Assembly (NCBI GenBank): GCA_023227695.1
Contig: JALNVE010000131.1
Span: 1 to 8,565 of the forward strand
DNA from: Paludibacteraceae bacterium
GTDB taxonomy: Bacteria > Bacteroidota > Bacteroidia > Bacteroidales > Paludibacteraceae
DNA length: 8,565 nt
Reading direction: 5' to 3'
Numbering within the stretch: the first letter of the stretch is position 1; every line of letters starts with the position of its first letter. The notes under the pieces are model-generated. The model saw nothing but the letters and a program-made list of their open reading frames with translations. It ran no database searches and was not told the origin of the DNA. Below are positions 1 through 7,125 of this stretch, in pieces. The translations under genes and the position numbers were made by a program.

Positions 1-143
1 AAACTTTTCAGGGCTAATCTGCGTGGGGTCGTAGATAAGAAGTTCTTCCTATTCCGTATCGCCAATATTTATGCTTTTCCCCACTAAATTTCTACTGACC
101 CGAGAAACGTACTATAACAGAATGTTTTTCTTGTTATTTTTAC
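1..143. other. left-edge spacer, possible end of an upstream gene
   Basis: This is the stretch before nadK and its candidate -7 promoter element. On the + strand, frame 1 is open from the window edge to a TAA at 85-87 and would encode the last 28 residues of a protein, ending ANIYAFPH. I do not recognise it. On the - strand, bases 48-1 read EELLIYDPTQISPEKF without a start codon and behind a TAG, which also looks protein-like. Neither reading is long enough to decide. An AT-rich inverted repeat (114-120 with 131-137, 7 bp including one G-T pair) followed by five T could be a weak terminator for a gene ending at 87, or an operator next to the nadK promoter. No divergent pdxJ-like start is visible. 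Confidence 0.2.
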
Positions 144-151
144 TACTTTTG
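144..151 (+). promoter_or_regulatory. candidate -7 promoter element of nadK
   Basis: TACTTTTG matches the Bacteroidota sigma-ABfr -7 consensus TAnnTTTG. It ends 19 nt before the nadK ATG, so the transcript would have a very short leader. No convincing TTTG -33 element lies 19-21 bp upstream (the bases there are AATG), so the call rests on the -7 box and its position. Confidence 0.45.
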
Positions 152-170
152 TACATAAAAATCAAGACAT

Positions 171-1055
171 ATGAGAGTCATTATCTTCGGAAATCATCAT
201 AGGAAAGAAATAGCTGGTTACACCATAGAATTGGTGAACTCGCTTCACAAAAGAGGCTGCACAGATATCATCATAGAGAAAATCTTTGCCCAATATCTTC
301 AAGAATGGGGTTGTGACATCTCTTTTGCCTCTGAAATCATCGAAGGTATAGACTTCTCGGCCGACATCGCCTTCACCATAGGCGGCGACGGTACTTTCAT
401 CAAAAGTTCAGCCAAAATTGGAAAGAAAGAGATTCCTATCATCGGTATCAATGCCGGACGATTGGGTTTCTTGGCCGACGTGCACGGAGAAGAACTGGAT
501 GCTGCCGTTGACGAGGTAATAAAAGGCAACTATACGATTGAAGATCGTTCGCTACTCCGTCTCTGTACAGACGAGAAAGCCTACTCAGACTTCAACTACG
601 CATTGAACGAGATTGCCGTTTTGAAGCAAGATTCGTCTGCCATGATCACCATTCACGCATGGGCTAACGGCAAGTTCTTGAACTCCTACCAAGCCGATGG
701 TCTGTTGGTTGCTACATCAACCGGTTCTACCGCATACTCTATGAGCGTTGGCGGACCAATCATCGTGCCTCAGTGCCGTAACTTCATCATCATACCCGTT
801 GCGCCACACAGTTTGAACGTCAGACCTTTGATCGTTCCAGACGATTGGGAGATCGAATTGCAGGTAGAGAGCCGCAACAACCACTTTCTCATCGCACTAG
901 ATGGAAGAAACAACGTGTTCGAGACCAACACCAAGCTGAAGATCAAGAAGGCGTCCTTCTCAACCAGGGCTATTAAACGAGAGAGCAATGATTTCTTCAA
1001 CACCCTCAGGGGAAAACTCATGTGGGGCGTTGACAACAGAAAATACACGATATAA
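171..1055 (+). CDS. nadK: NAD kinase
   Basis: NAD kinase is the cytoplasmic enzyme that phosphorylates NAD at the 2'-hydroxyl of its adenosine ribose to make NADP, and it is the main source of NADP in bacteria. The 294-residue product has normal family length and carries the expected motifs in order. These are the GGDGT nucleotide-binding motif at 71-75, whose Asp73 is the expected catalytic residue, INAGRLGFLA at 93-102, the LNE motif at 145-147, the glycine-rich DGLLVATSTGSTAYS block at 176-190, and APHSLNVRP at 211-219. The ATG at 171 gives the usual N-terminus (MRVIIFGNHH) and sits 19 nt after a TAnnTTTG box, with an A-rich stretch rather than a Shine-Dalgarno site before it, as is normal in this phylum. 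fmt follows after 36 bp with no terminator between, so the two are probably co-transcribed. Nothing appears damaged. Confidence 0.97.
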   Translation: MRVIIFGNHHRKEIAGYTIELVNSLHKRGCTDIIIEKIFAQYLQEWGCDISFASEIIEGIDFSADIAFTIGGDGTFIKSSAKIGKKEIPIIGINAGRLGFLADVHGEELDAAVDEVIKGNYTIEDRSLLRLCTDEKAYSDFNYALNEIAVLKQDSSAMITIHAWANGKFLNSYQADGLLVATSTGSTAYSMSVGGPIIVPQCRNFIIIPVAPHSLNVRPLIVPDDWEIELQVESRNNHFLIALDGRNNVFETNTKLKIKKASFSTRAIKRESNDFFNTLRGKLMWGVDNRKYTI

Positions 1056-1091
1056 TTAAGAAGAAAAACTGACGATAAAAGATTCGACAAG

Positions 1092-2060
1092 ATGGAAAAG
1101 AAAGATTTGAAGATTGTTTACATGGGCACCCCCGAGTTTGCAGTGGAACCACTGAAAACATTAGTCGAAAACGGATATAACATCGTCGGCGTCATCACCA
1201 TGCCCGACAAACCAGCAGGTAGAGGACATAAAATTCAATACTCACCGATAAAAGAATACGCAATAGAGAACAACCTTCGCCTTCTACAGCCAGAGAAGTT
1301 GAAAGACGAAGGATTTATAGAAGAGCTGAAATCGCTCAACGCTGACCTTCAGATTGTCGTTGCATTCCGTATGTTGCCAGAGGTTGTCTGGGGCATGCCG
1401 AAGCTCGGAACCTTCAACCTACATGCTTCACTTCTTCCTCAGTACAGAGGTGCTGCGCCTATCAACTGGGCCATCATCAACGGAGAAGAAGAGACAGGCA
1501 TCACCACCTTCTTCCTAACTCATGAGATTGATACAGGTAAGATTATCCAACAAGAGAAGATCGAGATAAAAGAGACAGACAATGTTGGCATTATCCATGA
1601 CAAACTCATGTACAAAGGCAGTGAGTTGGTCGTCGAGACAGTAGAGGCCATTCTCAACGGAACCATCCATCCGAAGCCGCAAGAAGAGCTTTACAGCTCT
1701 GAAGCCGATCTAAAAGCAGCTCCTAAGATTTTCAAAGAGACTTGTAAAATTGACTTCTCCAAATCAAAAGAGGAGATTTACAACCTAATAAGAGGCCTCT
1801 CTCCCTACCCTGCGGCTTGGGCAGAGCTTTCCACAGATAAAGGTCCGCTAGTCACAAAAATTTATGAAACAGAGAAGATAGACAAGGCACATCAATTGCC
1901 TATCGGCAGCGTTGAAACAGACGGAAAGAAGACCTTCGATGTAGCTGTAAAAGACGGATTTATCCGCATCAAAGCCTTGCAGTTACAAGGAAAGAAAAGG
2001 CTTTCAACCGAAGATTTTCTGAAGGGATTCCGCCCGAGTCAAGGCATGAAGTTTATGTAG
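1092..2060 (+). CDS. fmt: methionyl-tRNA formyltransferase
   Basis: Fmt transfers the formyl group of 10-formyltetrahydrofolate onto Met-tRNA(fMet) so that the tRNA can start translation; it acts in the cytoplasm. The 322-residue protein has the N-terminal Rossmann-type formyltransferase domain (about 6-190). It opens with IVYMGTPEFA at 9-18 and holds the catalytic Asn109 and His111 in the block FNLHASLLPQYRGAAPINW, and Asp147 in HEIDTG. A C-terminal tRNA-binding domain (about 215-322) ends in the usual STEDFLKGFRPSQGMKF. The segment DKPAGRGHKIQYSP at 39-52 and the short linker are as I recall them from Bacteroidales Fmt. The ATG at 1092 gives the short MEKKDLK lead-in normal for the group. 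It lies 36 bp behind nadK and is closed by an intrinsic terminator 25 bp after its stop, so it is probably the last gene of a two-gene unit. Confidence 0.98.
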   Translation: MEKKDLKIVYMGTPEFAVEPLKTLVENGYNIVGVITMPDKPAGRGHKIQYSPIKEYAIENNLRLLQPEKLKDEGFIEELKSLNADLQIVVAFRMLPEVVWGMPKLGTFNLHASLLPQYRGAAPINWAIINGEEETGITTFFLTHEIDTGKIIQQEKIEIKETDNVGIIHDKLMYKGSELVVETVEAILNGTIHPKPQEELYSSEADLKAAPKIFKETCKIDFSKSKEEIYNLIRGLSPYPAAWAELSTDKGPLVTKIYETEKIDKAHQLPIGSVETDGKKTFDVAVKDGFIRIKALQLQGKKRLSTEDFLKGFRPSQGMKFM

Positions 2061-2084
2061 AAATTACATTTACATAGATAAATG

Positions 2085-2116
2085 GAGGCAAAACATTACT
2101 GTTTGCCTCTTTTTTT
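2085..2116 (+). terminator. intrinsic terminator after fmt
   Basis: A perfect 8-bp stem, GAGGCAAA at 2085-2092 with TTTGCCTC at 2102-2109, encloses a 9-nt loop and is followed directly by seven T (2110-2116). It starts 24 bases after the fmt stop codon and should end the nadK-fmt transcript. Confidence 0.9.
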
Positions 2117-2351
2117 ATGTTTTAAAACACATTGTTGTATTTTTAAACAAATTTCAAACTCAAATACCAATATAAATTCCATATATTTGCAGTTACGAGA
2201 TGAACAAAAAAGTGATTTTCGGACAAGGAGGGGATACAATCATCTCTTGAAAAAGAGAAGACAAAACTTCAAAAAAACATTATTAAAAACAACATAAATT
2301 AGCAAGCCTATAGAGCATACTCCTACTTTTGAATTTTAAAAACAAAAGGTT
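2117..2351 (+). promoter_or_regulatory. AT-rich promoter and leader region of the sigma factor gene
   Basis: Two good TAnnTTTG boxes are present: TATATTTG at 2182-2189 and TACTTTTG at 2324-2331. The second ends 20 nt before the sigma factor ATG and is the same octamer that precedes nadK. Neither has a clear TTTG 19-21 bp upstream. If the first box is used, the transcript has a leader of roughly 155 nt. That leader would hold a 16-codon ORF (2200-2250, MNKKVIFGQGGDTIIS), a perfect AAGGAGG inside that ORF (2225-2231), and a 6-bp hairpin with a GAAA tetraloop (2243-2258) overlapping its stop. The remainder shows nothing recognisable. Regulation through this leader is inference only. Confidence 0.45.
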
Positions 2352-2942
2352 ATGGAAGCGTTAGAAACATTGACCGATGAGGAATTGGTGGAGCTATATG
2401 CCAACGACAACAACGATGCATTTGACATTTTGTTATTAAGGCACAAAAGCAAGGTTTTTTCGTATATTTATCTCTCAGTGAAAGACAGAGATTTAGCAAA
2501 TGACCTCTTTCAGGAGACTTTCATCAAGGCTATTACGACTATCAAACAAGGACGATATACAGAGAAAGGAAAGTTTGTTTCTTGGATCACTCGTATTGCC
2601 CACAATCTCATCATAGATTATTTCAGAAGGGAACGCAACGAGCATACTGTATCCAATGACGATTCAGACGTTGACTTATTCAATGACATCAAACTCTATA
2701 ATGATAGTATAGAGGACAATATGGTTAAAGAACAAGTTTTTGCCGATATCATCAACTTGGTAGAGCATCTTCCCGAAAATCAAAAAGAGGTTTTGAAAAT
2801 GAGATTTTTCGAAGACCTTAGTTTCAAGGAAATTGCCGACAATACAGGTGTGAGCATTAACACTGCTTTAGGACGTATGCGTTATGCCATATTGAACATG
2901 AGAAAAATGGCAGAGGAAAATCAGATATCGTTGGAGTACTAA
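2352..2942 (+). CDS. ECF-type RNA polymerase sigma factor (sigma-70 family)
   Basis: This is an alternative sigma factor of the extracytoplasmic-function type, which directs RNA polymerase to a specific promoter set. The 196-residue product has the two-domain ECF build. Region 2 spans about 23-95, with the core-binding helix ending DLANDLFQETFIKAI (47-61) and the -10-recognition segment FVSWITRIAHNLIIDYFRR (75-93). An acidic linker follows at about 100-125, and region 4 spans about 135-186, with LPENQKEVLKMRFFEDLSFKEI leading into the DNA-binding helix-turn-helix GVSINTALGRMRYA (166-179). Length and N-terminus fit the family. No anti-sigma gene (FecR-like or zinc-finger type) and no SusC/SusD pair is adjacent, so it is not the usual Bacteroidota polysaccharide or iron-uptake arrangement. 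As I recall, close relatives occur as a conserved single gene across Bacteroidales. It is flanked by terminators and so is probably its own transcript. Target genes cannot be read from the sequence. Confidence 0.95.
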   Translation: MEALETLTDEELVELYANDNNDAFDILLLRHKSKVFSYIYLSVKDRDLANDLFQETFIKAITTIKQGRYTEKGKFVSWITRIAHNLIIDYFRRERNEHTVSNDDSDVDLFNDIKLYNDSIEDNMVKEQVFADIINLVEHLPENQKEVLKMRFFEDLSFKEIADNTGVSINTALGRMRYAILNMRKMAEENQISLEY

Positions 2943-2969
2943 TACGAGACGATAAGATATAGGAATAAG

Positions 2970-2999
2970 CCGAGGTGATTTTTTCGCCTCGGTTTTTTT
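2970..2999 (+). terminator. intrinsic terminator after the sigma factor gene
   Basis: CCGAGG at 2970-2975 pairs with CCTCGG at 2987-2992. The stem extends inward by a T-G, a G-C and an A-T pair around a short T loop, and seven T follow (2993-2999). It begins 28 bases past the stop codon. Confidence 0.9.
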
Positions 3000-3127
3000 G
3001 TGCTTTGCACTAAACTAATAGGAGGATCCCTTATTAAACTTGCTTTTTAAATTTTTATAACCCTCAAAAGCTCTAATTCTAAGCAAAATTTGCGTATTTT
3101 GCATTTTATAAATAAGGAAGACGTAAA

Positions 3128-3946
3128 ATGAAAACAACAGCAATCTATATATCATTTCTACTAACATTCATCACGCAAGCGATGGGTCAGGAAAACATCT
3201 CCACCAATAGAGAAGCTGTCATAGCCCAACTTTTCGACTCCATCCAAAGCACAGAAGACGACTCTGCCAAGCATATCTTCAGTCAGAAAATAGAGACGCT
3301 TTTTGCAGAAGAGCTGCAAGAACCTGGTTCGTTCGAAAATCCTTTTGAATCGCTTAGATACATCGGGAAAGTCACTTCTGATGACAATAAGGTTAGAGTC
3401 TACACTTGGAACTATCCCCTATCCGACAAAACCTATGGATACGGCGGGTTCATTCAATATAGATTGTCCTCGAAAAAACAGGTTGTAACCCCACTCCAAA
3501 CCCCAAAACAGGCATACCTTCCTCCAGCCAATAAGAGGATTGCCAACACTGAATGGTACGGAGCTCTTTATTACAAAGCCATCCACGTAAGAAAAGGCGA
3601 TTACTACGTGCTATTAGGCTGGGCAGGGAAAGACATGGCGTCCGATTTCAAACTTGTGGAGAGCATGGAGTTTGACAACAAGGGCAAAGCTAAATTTGGC
3701 AAATTGGTATTTAAAGGGAAAAGACAGACTGTTCATCGATACATTTTGGAATACAGTGCAGAGGCTAAAGTTTCCCTTTCGTACGACGAAAAGAACAAAC
3801 GCATCGCATTTGACCATCTTGTACCTACGGAGCCTATTTATGAGAACATTTTCTCTTATTACGGTCCTGACTTCACATACGATGCCCTTTATCTAAAAAA
3901 AGGCAAATGGCATTTAGAAGAAAACATTGACATTAAAAACCAATAA
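3128..3946 (+). CDS. exported protein of unknown function
   Basis: I do not recognise a named function. The 272-residue product starts with a Sec signal peptide: a short basic start (MKTT), a hydrophobic core at about 5-17, and a likely cut after Ala-Met-Gly at 20, leaving Gln21 first. No lipobox cysteine is present, so it is probably periplasmic or outer-membrane associated. The mature part is a single soluble domain rich in aromatic residues. Notable blocks are RVYTWNYPLSDKTYGYGGFI (90-109), YYVLLGWAGKD (159-169), IAFDHLVP (227-234) and a C-terminal YYGPDFTYDALYLKKGKWHL (244-263). I believe similar uncharacterised proteins occur across Bacteroidota, but I cannot check that here. The ATG at 3128 follows an A/G-rich AATAAGGAAGACG stretch. 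The M49 peptidase begins 15 bp after its stop with no terminator, which suggests co-transcription and perhaps a shared role in the periplasm. No enzyme motif is evident. Confidence 0.85.
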   Translation: MKTTAIYISFLLTFITQAMGQENISTNREAVIAQLFDSIQSTEDDSAKHIFSQKIETLFAEELQEPGSFENPFESLRYIGKVTSDDNKVRVYTWNYPLSDKTYGYGGFIQYRLSSKKQVVTPLQTPKQAYLPPANKRIANTEWYGALYYKAIHVRKGDYYVLLGWAGKDMASDFKLVESMEFDNKGKAKFGKLVFKGKRQTVHRYILEYSAEAKVSLSYDEKNKRIAFDHLVPTEPIYENIFSYYGPDFTYDALYLKKGKWHLEENIDIKNQ

Positions 3947-3961
3947 CAGAGAAACAGACAG

Positions 3962-6013
3962 ATGACAAAGAAAATTTTAAAATACATAATAATGGCACAA
4001 ACGTTAGCTTTCAGCGCAGAGGCAGCATCAAACAAAACCTCTGATCCAAACGACAAGTTTGTCTATTCGGTAGACAAATTCGGAGACTTGGAGGTTTTAA
4101 GGTATAAGGTACCGGGGTTCGAAGACCTTACTCTCAATCAGAAAAAACTGATTTACTTCCTTTCTCAAGCAGCTTTGGAAGGACGAGACATCCTATTCGA
4201 CCAAAATAACAAGTACAACCTTACTATAAGGAAGACGTTGGAAGCCATTTACAAGACTTATCCAGACAAGAAGAGTGACGACTTCAAAAAGTTGGAAGTT
4301 TATCTGAAACGGGTTTGGTTCTCAAATGGCATTCACCACCATTACGCAACAGACAAGTTCTATCCCGAATTTTCAAAAGATTTCTTTACACAAGCAGTTA
4401 AAGCAACATCAGACAAAGAATTGCCTTTATACGCATACAAGAACAGCAAAGAGGAGTTGCTCAAAGCGATTTTGCCTGTCATGTTCGACACTAATGTTTA
4501 CACCAAGAGAGTCAACCAAGCTAATGGCCAAGACTTAATCGTCACCTCTGCCAACAATTACTACGAAGGTGTAACAGAGAAAGAGGTCGACGATTTCTAC
4601 AACAACATGCGCGATCCAAAAGATACAACCCCCATCTCTTACGGACTAAACAGCAAGTTGGTCAAGGAAAACGGAAAGATATACGAGAAGGTTTGGAAGT
4701 TGGGCGGCATGTACTCGCCAGCCATCGAGAAGATCATTTTCTGGTTAGAGAAGGCAGAACCCTTAGCTGAGAACGACCAGCAGAAAGCTGTTATCAAATC
4801 GTTGATTAGCTACTATAAGACTGGCGACTTAAAGACATTCGACGAATACAGTATTCTTTGGGTAAAAGATTTGGACTCAAGAATCGACTTCGTCAATGGA
4901 TTCATTGAAACCTACGGCGACCCTCTAGGCATGAAGGCAAGTTGGGAATCTATCGTAAACTTCAAGAATTTGGAGGCAACCAAACGTGCAGAGATCATCA
5001 GCGGCAACGCTCAATGGTTCGAGGACCACTCACCGGTAAACAACAAGTTCAAGAAGAAAGAGGTGAAGGGTGTTTCTGCTAAAGTCATCACCACTGCCAT
5101 TTTAGGCGGAGACTGTTTTCCTCCTACTCCGATAGGCATCAACCTGCCAAACAGCAACTGGATCAGGCAGATGCATGGTTCCAAATCCGTAACCATCGAA
5201 AACATCACCGAGGCATACGACAAAGCAGCCAAGGGCAACGGTTTCAGAGAAGAGTTTGTTTGGAGTCAGAAAGAGATTGATATCCTTAACAACTACGGAT
5301 TCATCACAGACAACATCCACACAGACTTGCACGAGTGCTTAGGCCACGGATCAGGTCAACTGCTGCCAGGCGTAAGTCCAGACGCTTTGCGTGCATACGG
5401 AGCTGCCATTGAGGAAGCTAGAGCCGACCTCTTCGGACTTTACTACGAAGCAGACGACAAACTCGTTGAGTTAGGTCTTCTTCCAAACAAAGAAGCTTAC
5501 AAAGCCGAGTATTACAGCTACATGATGAACGGACTAATGACTCAGTTAATGCGTATCGAGCTTGGAAATAACATTGAAGAGGCACACATGCGTAACAGAC
5601 AACTCATTGCCCGTTGGATATTGGAGCATGGAGCAAAAGACAAGGTGGTTGAATTGAAGAAGAGAGACGGCAAAACATACGTTGTGATCAACGATTATCA
5701 GAAGATGAGAGGCCTTATCGGCGAACTTTTGGCCGAGATTCAAAGAATCAAATCAGAAGGAGACTTCAATGCAGCCAAAAACTTGATCGAGACTTATGCT
5801 GTCAAGGTAGATCCAATCCTTCACAAAGAGGTAAAAGAACGTTATGCCAAACTTCATCTTGCTCCATATAAAGGCTTTACAAACCCTATATACGAGCCGG
5901 TTTACGACAAGAAAGGAGAGATCAATGACGTTAAAATAAGATATGATGAAACATTCGTTCAACAGATGTTAAGATACTCAAAAGAGCATTCTCATTTGAA
6001 TGTCAACAATTAA
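3962..6013 (+). CDS. dipeptidyl peptidase III family zinc peptidase (M49), exported
   Basis: Members of peptidase family M49 remove dipeptides from the N-terminus of short peptides using one zinc ion. The diagnostic motifs are both present: HECLGH at 457-462 (zinc ligands His457 and His462, catalytic Glu458) and EEARAD at 484-489, where Glu485 is the expected third ligand. The cysteine in HECLGH matches the Bacteroides thetaiotaomicron enzyme as I recall it, in place of the Leu-Leu of eukaryotic forms. Other conserved pieces are PPTPIGINLPNSNWIRQMHG (387-406) and AHMRNRQLIARWIL (541-554). At 683 residues it is near the length of the known Bacteroides enzyme. The N-terminus (KK, then a moderately hydrophobic stretch ending FSAEAAS at about 17-23) looks like a Sec signal, so a periplasmic site is likely. 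This is less certain because the core is weak. It is the second gene behind the 272-residue exported protein. No strong terminator follows before tonB. Confidence 0.95.
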   Translation: MTKKILKYIIMAQTLAFSAEAASNKTSDPNDKFVYSVDKFGDLEVLRYKVPGFEDLTLNQKKLIYFLSQAALEGRDILFDQNNKYNLTIRKTLEAIYKTYPDKKSDDFKKLEVYLKRVWFSNGIHHHYATDKFYPEFSKDFFTQAVKATSDKELPLYAYKNSKEELLKAILPVMFDTNVYTKRVNQANGQDLIVTSANNYYEGVTEKEVDDFYNNMRDPKDTTPISYGLNSKLVKENGKIYEKVWKLGGMYSPAIEKIIFWLEKAEPLAENDQQKAVIKSLISYYKTGDLKTFDEYSILWVKDLDSRIDFVNGFIETYGDPLGMKASWESIVNFKNLEATKRAEIISGNAQWFEDHSPVNNKFKKKEVKGVSAKVITTAILGGDCFPPTPIGINLPNSNWIRQMHGSKSVTIENITEAYDKAAKGNGFREEFVWSQKEIDILNNYGFITDNIHTDLHECLGHGSGQLLPGVSPDALRAYGAAIEEARADLFGLYYEADDKLVELGLLPNKEAYKAEYYSYMMNGLMTQLMRIELGNNIEEAHMRNRQLIARWILEHGAKDKVVELKKRDGKTYVVINDYQKMRGLIGELLAEIQRIKSEGDFNAAKNLIETYAVKVDPILHKEVKERYAKLHLAPYKGFTNPIYEPVYDKKGEINDVKIRYDETFVQQMLRYSKEHSHLNVNN

Positions 6014-6079
6014 TCAAAATATCTTTCTTTTTAGACAAAAAAGAGTCGCAAAGAAAAGAGGAATATTAAAATTTTGTCT

Positions 6080-6087
6080 TACATTTG
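6080..6087 (+). promoter_or_regulatory. candidate -7 promoter element of tonB
   Basis: TACATTTG fits TAnnTTTG and lies 48 nt before the tonB ATG in the 122-bp spacer behind the peptidase gene. There is no clear TTTG 19-21 bp upstream. Since no GC-rich terminator lies between the peptidase and tonB, some read-through is also possible. Confidence 0.45.
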
Positions 6088-6135
6088 CGAACGTGTAATG
6101 AAAACAAGTAATTTTTTTAGATAAACATTGTAAAG

Positions 6136-6822
6136 ATGGAAATTAAGAAATCACCCAAAGCGGACTTGGAGAACAAGCGCAATACTTACGTTCTCATCGG
6201 TTTGGTATTGGCTCTATCTTTTATGTACATCTGTTTCGAATGGACTGAATCAGAAGTCAAAAAGGTAGATTTGACGACCTCTGCTGAAATAATGGCTGTA
6301 GAGGAGGAGATTGCACCGCAAACTGTACAGCAGAACACGCCACCACCTCCACCGCCTCCACCACCTGCAGCTGTAGTGAACGAGGTTCTCCAAATTGTAA
6401 AGAACGACGAAGTCGTTGTGTCAAAAGAGATCAAAGGAGAGGATGCAAAAGCAGAGATTGTAATTCCTCAACAGGTTGCAGCTCCAGTTGAAGAAGAAGA
6501 GGTTGAGCAGATTTTCACCATCGTTGAGGAGAAACCTTCTTTTCCTGGTGGAGACAAAGCGTTGATGGAGTATCTTCAGAAAAACATGAAATACCCAACC
6601 ATCGCAGCTGAAAACGGTATCAAAGGCCGTGTAATGGTAACGTTCGTCGTTAATAAAGACGGTAAGATTGTAGATGTTAAAGTTCTTCGTGGTGTAGACC
6701 CTAGTTTGGACAAAGAGGCTATCCGTGTGGTAAGTGCAATGCCGGCTTGGAAACCAGGAAAACAAAGTGGTAAACCAGTACGTACTCAGTACACTTTACC
6801 AGTTGTATTTAGACTTCAATAA
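6136..6822 (+). CDS. tonB: energy transducer TonB
   Basis: TonB is anchored in the inner membrane with ExbB and ExbD and passes energy from the proton gradient to outer-membrane TonB-dependent transporters. The 228-residue protein shows the full layout. A short cytoplasmic tail (1-16) is followed by one transmembrane helix at about 18-34 (VLIGLVLALSFMYICF), then a periplasmic linker with nine prolines in a row (69-77), an acidic stretch (about 118-133), and the C-terminal TonB_C domain from about 138. The domain includes PSFPGGDKALMEYLQKNMKY (134-153), FVVNKDGKI (170-178) and AMPAWKPGKQSGKPVRTQYT (201-220). This is the Bacteroidota form, with PGG and KYP motifs. No exbB or exbD lies in the window, so partners must be encoded elsewhere. 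A candidate -7 box sits 48 nt upstream and a long terminator directly after, so it is probably a single-gene transcript. Confidence 0.95.
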   Translation: MEIKKSPKADLENKRNTYVLIGLVLALSFMYICFEWTESEVKKVDLTTSAEIMAVEEEIAPQTVQQNTPPPPPPPPPAAVVNEVLQIVKNDEVVVSKEIKGEDAKAEIVIPQQVAAPVEEEEVEQIFTIVEEKPSFPGGDKALMEYLQKNMKYPTIAAENGIKGRVMVTFVVNKDGKIVDVKVLRGVDPSLDKEAIRVVSAMPAWKPGKQSGKPVRTQYTLPVVFRLQ

Positions 6823-6839
6823 TCTCAAAATAGATTTAT

Positions 6840-6882
6840 AAAAAAAGAAGAGAAAGCGTTATTCGTTTTCTCTTCTTTTTTT
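6840..6882. terminator. long bidirectional intrinsic terminator after tonB
   Basis: Bases 6840-6858 pair with 6864-6882 over 19 positions (one G-T pair), with a 5-nt loop TTATT. Seven A on the left and seven T on the right flank the AGAAGAG/CTCTTCT core, so the element has a T tract when read from either strand. It starts 17 bases past the tonB stop. All mapped genes are on the + strand, so only the forward function is needed here. Confidence 0.92.
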
Positions 6883-7125
6883 GTATATTTATATTCTAAT
6901 CACACAAAGGCAGAACATGAGAGTTGGTTTATGAAATCCACAAAATAAAGTCGGCTGATTCTTTGCTGTATTTATTAAATAACGGAAGGAAAAAGAGACC
7001 TTTATAAGAGATTACCTGCTACCAATTTGAATGTATTTTGTTTATGTAAAACAGAGAGATTGGGCAAAAAGGAGAACTATATTTTCCTTTCCCCAGAATA
7101 TTCACCTATTAAAATTTTTAACATT
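6883..7125. other. intergenic region before the superoxide dismutase gene
   Basis: This AT-rich spacer separates the tonB terminator from the sod ATG. It contains only trivial ATG ORFs (for example five-codon readings at about 6917 and 6930). The frame of sod stays open back to a TTG at 7027, but that extension has no family match. Promoter signals are unclear: GTATTTTG at 7033-7040 is one base off the TAnnTTTG arrangement, and TATATTTT at 7078-7085, about 40 nt before the ATG, lacks the final G. A promoter must lie here because the terminator upstream is strong, but I cannot place it with confidence. No repeat or structured RNA was recognised. Confidence 0.5.

Noticed and set aside
2082..2297. 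71-codon open frame after fmt
   Set aside because: It begins inside the fmt terminator, runs through promoter-like AT-rich DNA, and its translation (KRRQNFKKTLLKTT at the end) is low-complexity with no family resemblance.
3016..3036. Imperfect inverted repeat TAATAGGAGG...CTTATTA centred near GGATCC
   Set aside because: Only about seven positions pair properly, with mismatches toward the centre; too weak to call an operator or terminator.
3094..3101. GTATTTTG before the 272-residue exported protein as a promoter
   Set aside because: The T-A pair is one base out of place for TAnnTTTG and there is no -33 element; the same imperfect octamer occurs before sod, but that is not enough for a call.
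6021..6044. CTTTTT/AAAAAG pairing after the peptidase gene as a terminator
   Set aside because: The stem would be almost all A-T with no T tract following; not credible as an intrinsic terminator.
6186..6434. - strand ORF with a polyglycine run
   Set aside because: It is the complement of the tonB proline codons, not a gene.
7027..7125. 33-residue N-terminal extension of superoxide dismutase from a TTG
   Set aside because: The family starts at MKLELKPL (7126); the added residues match nothing and the region should hold the promoter.
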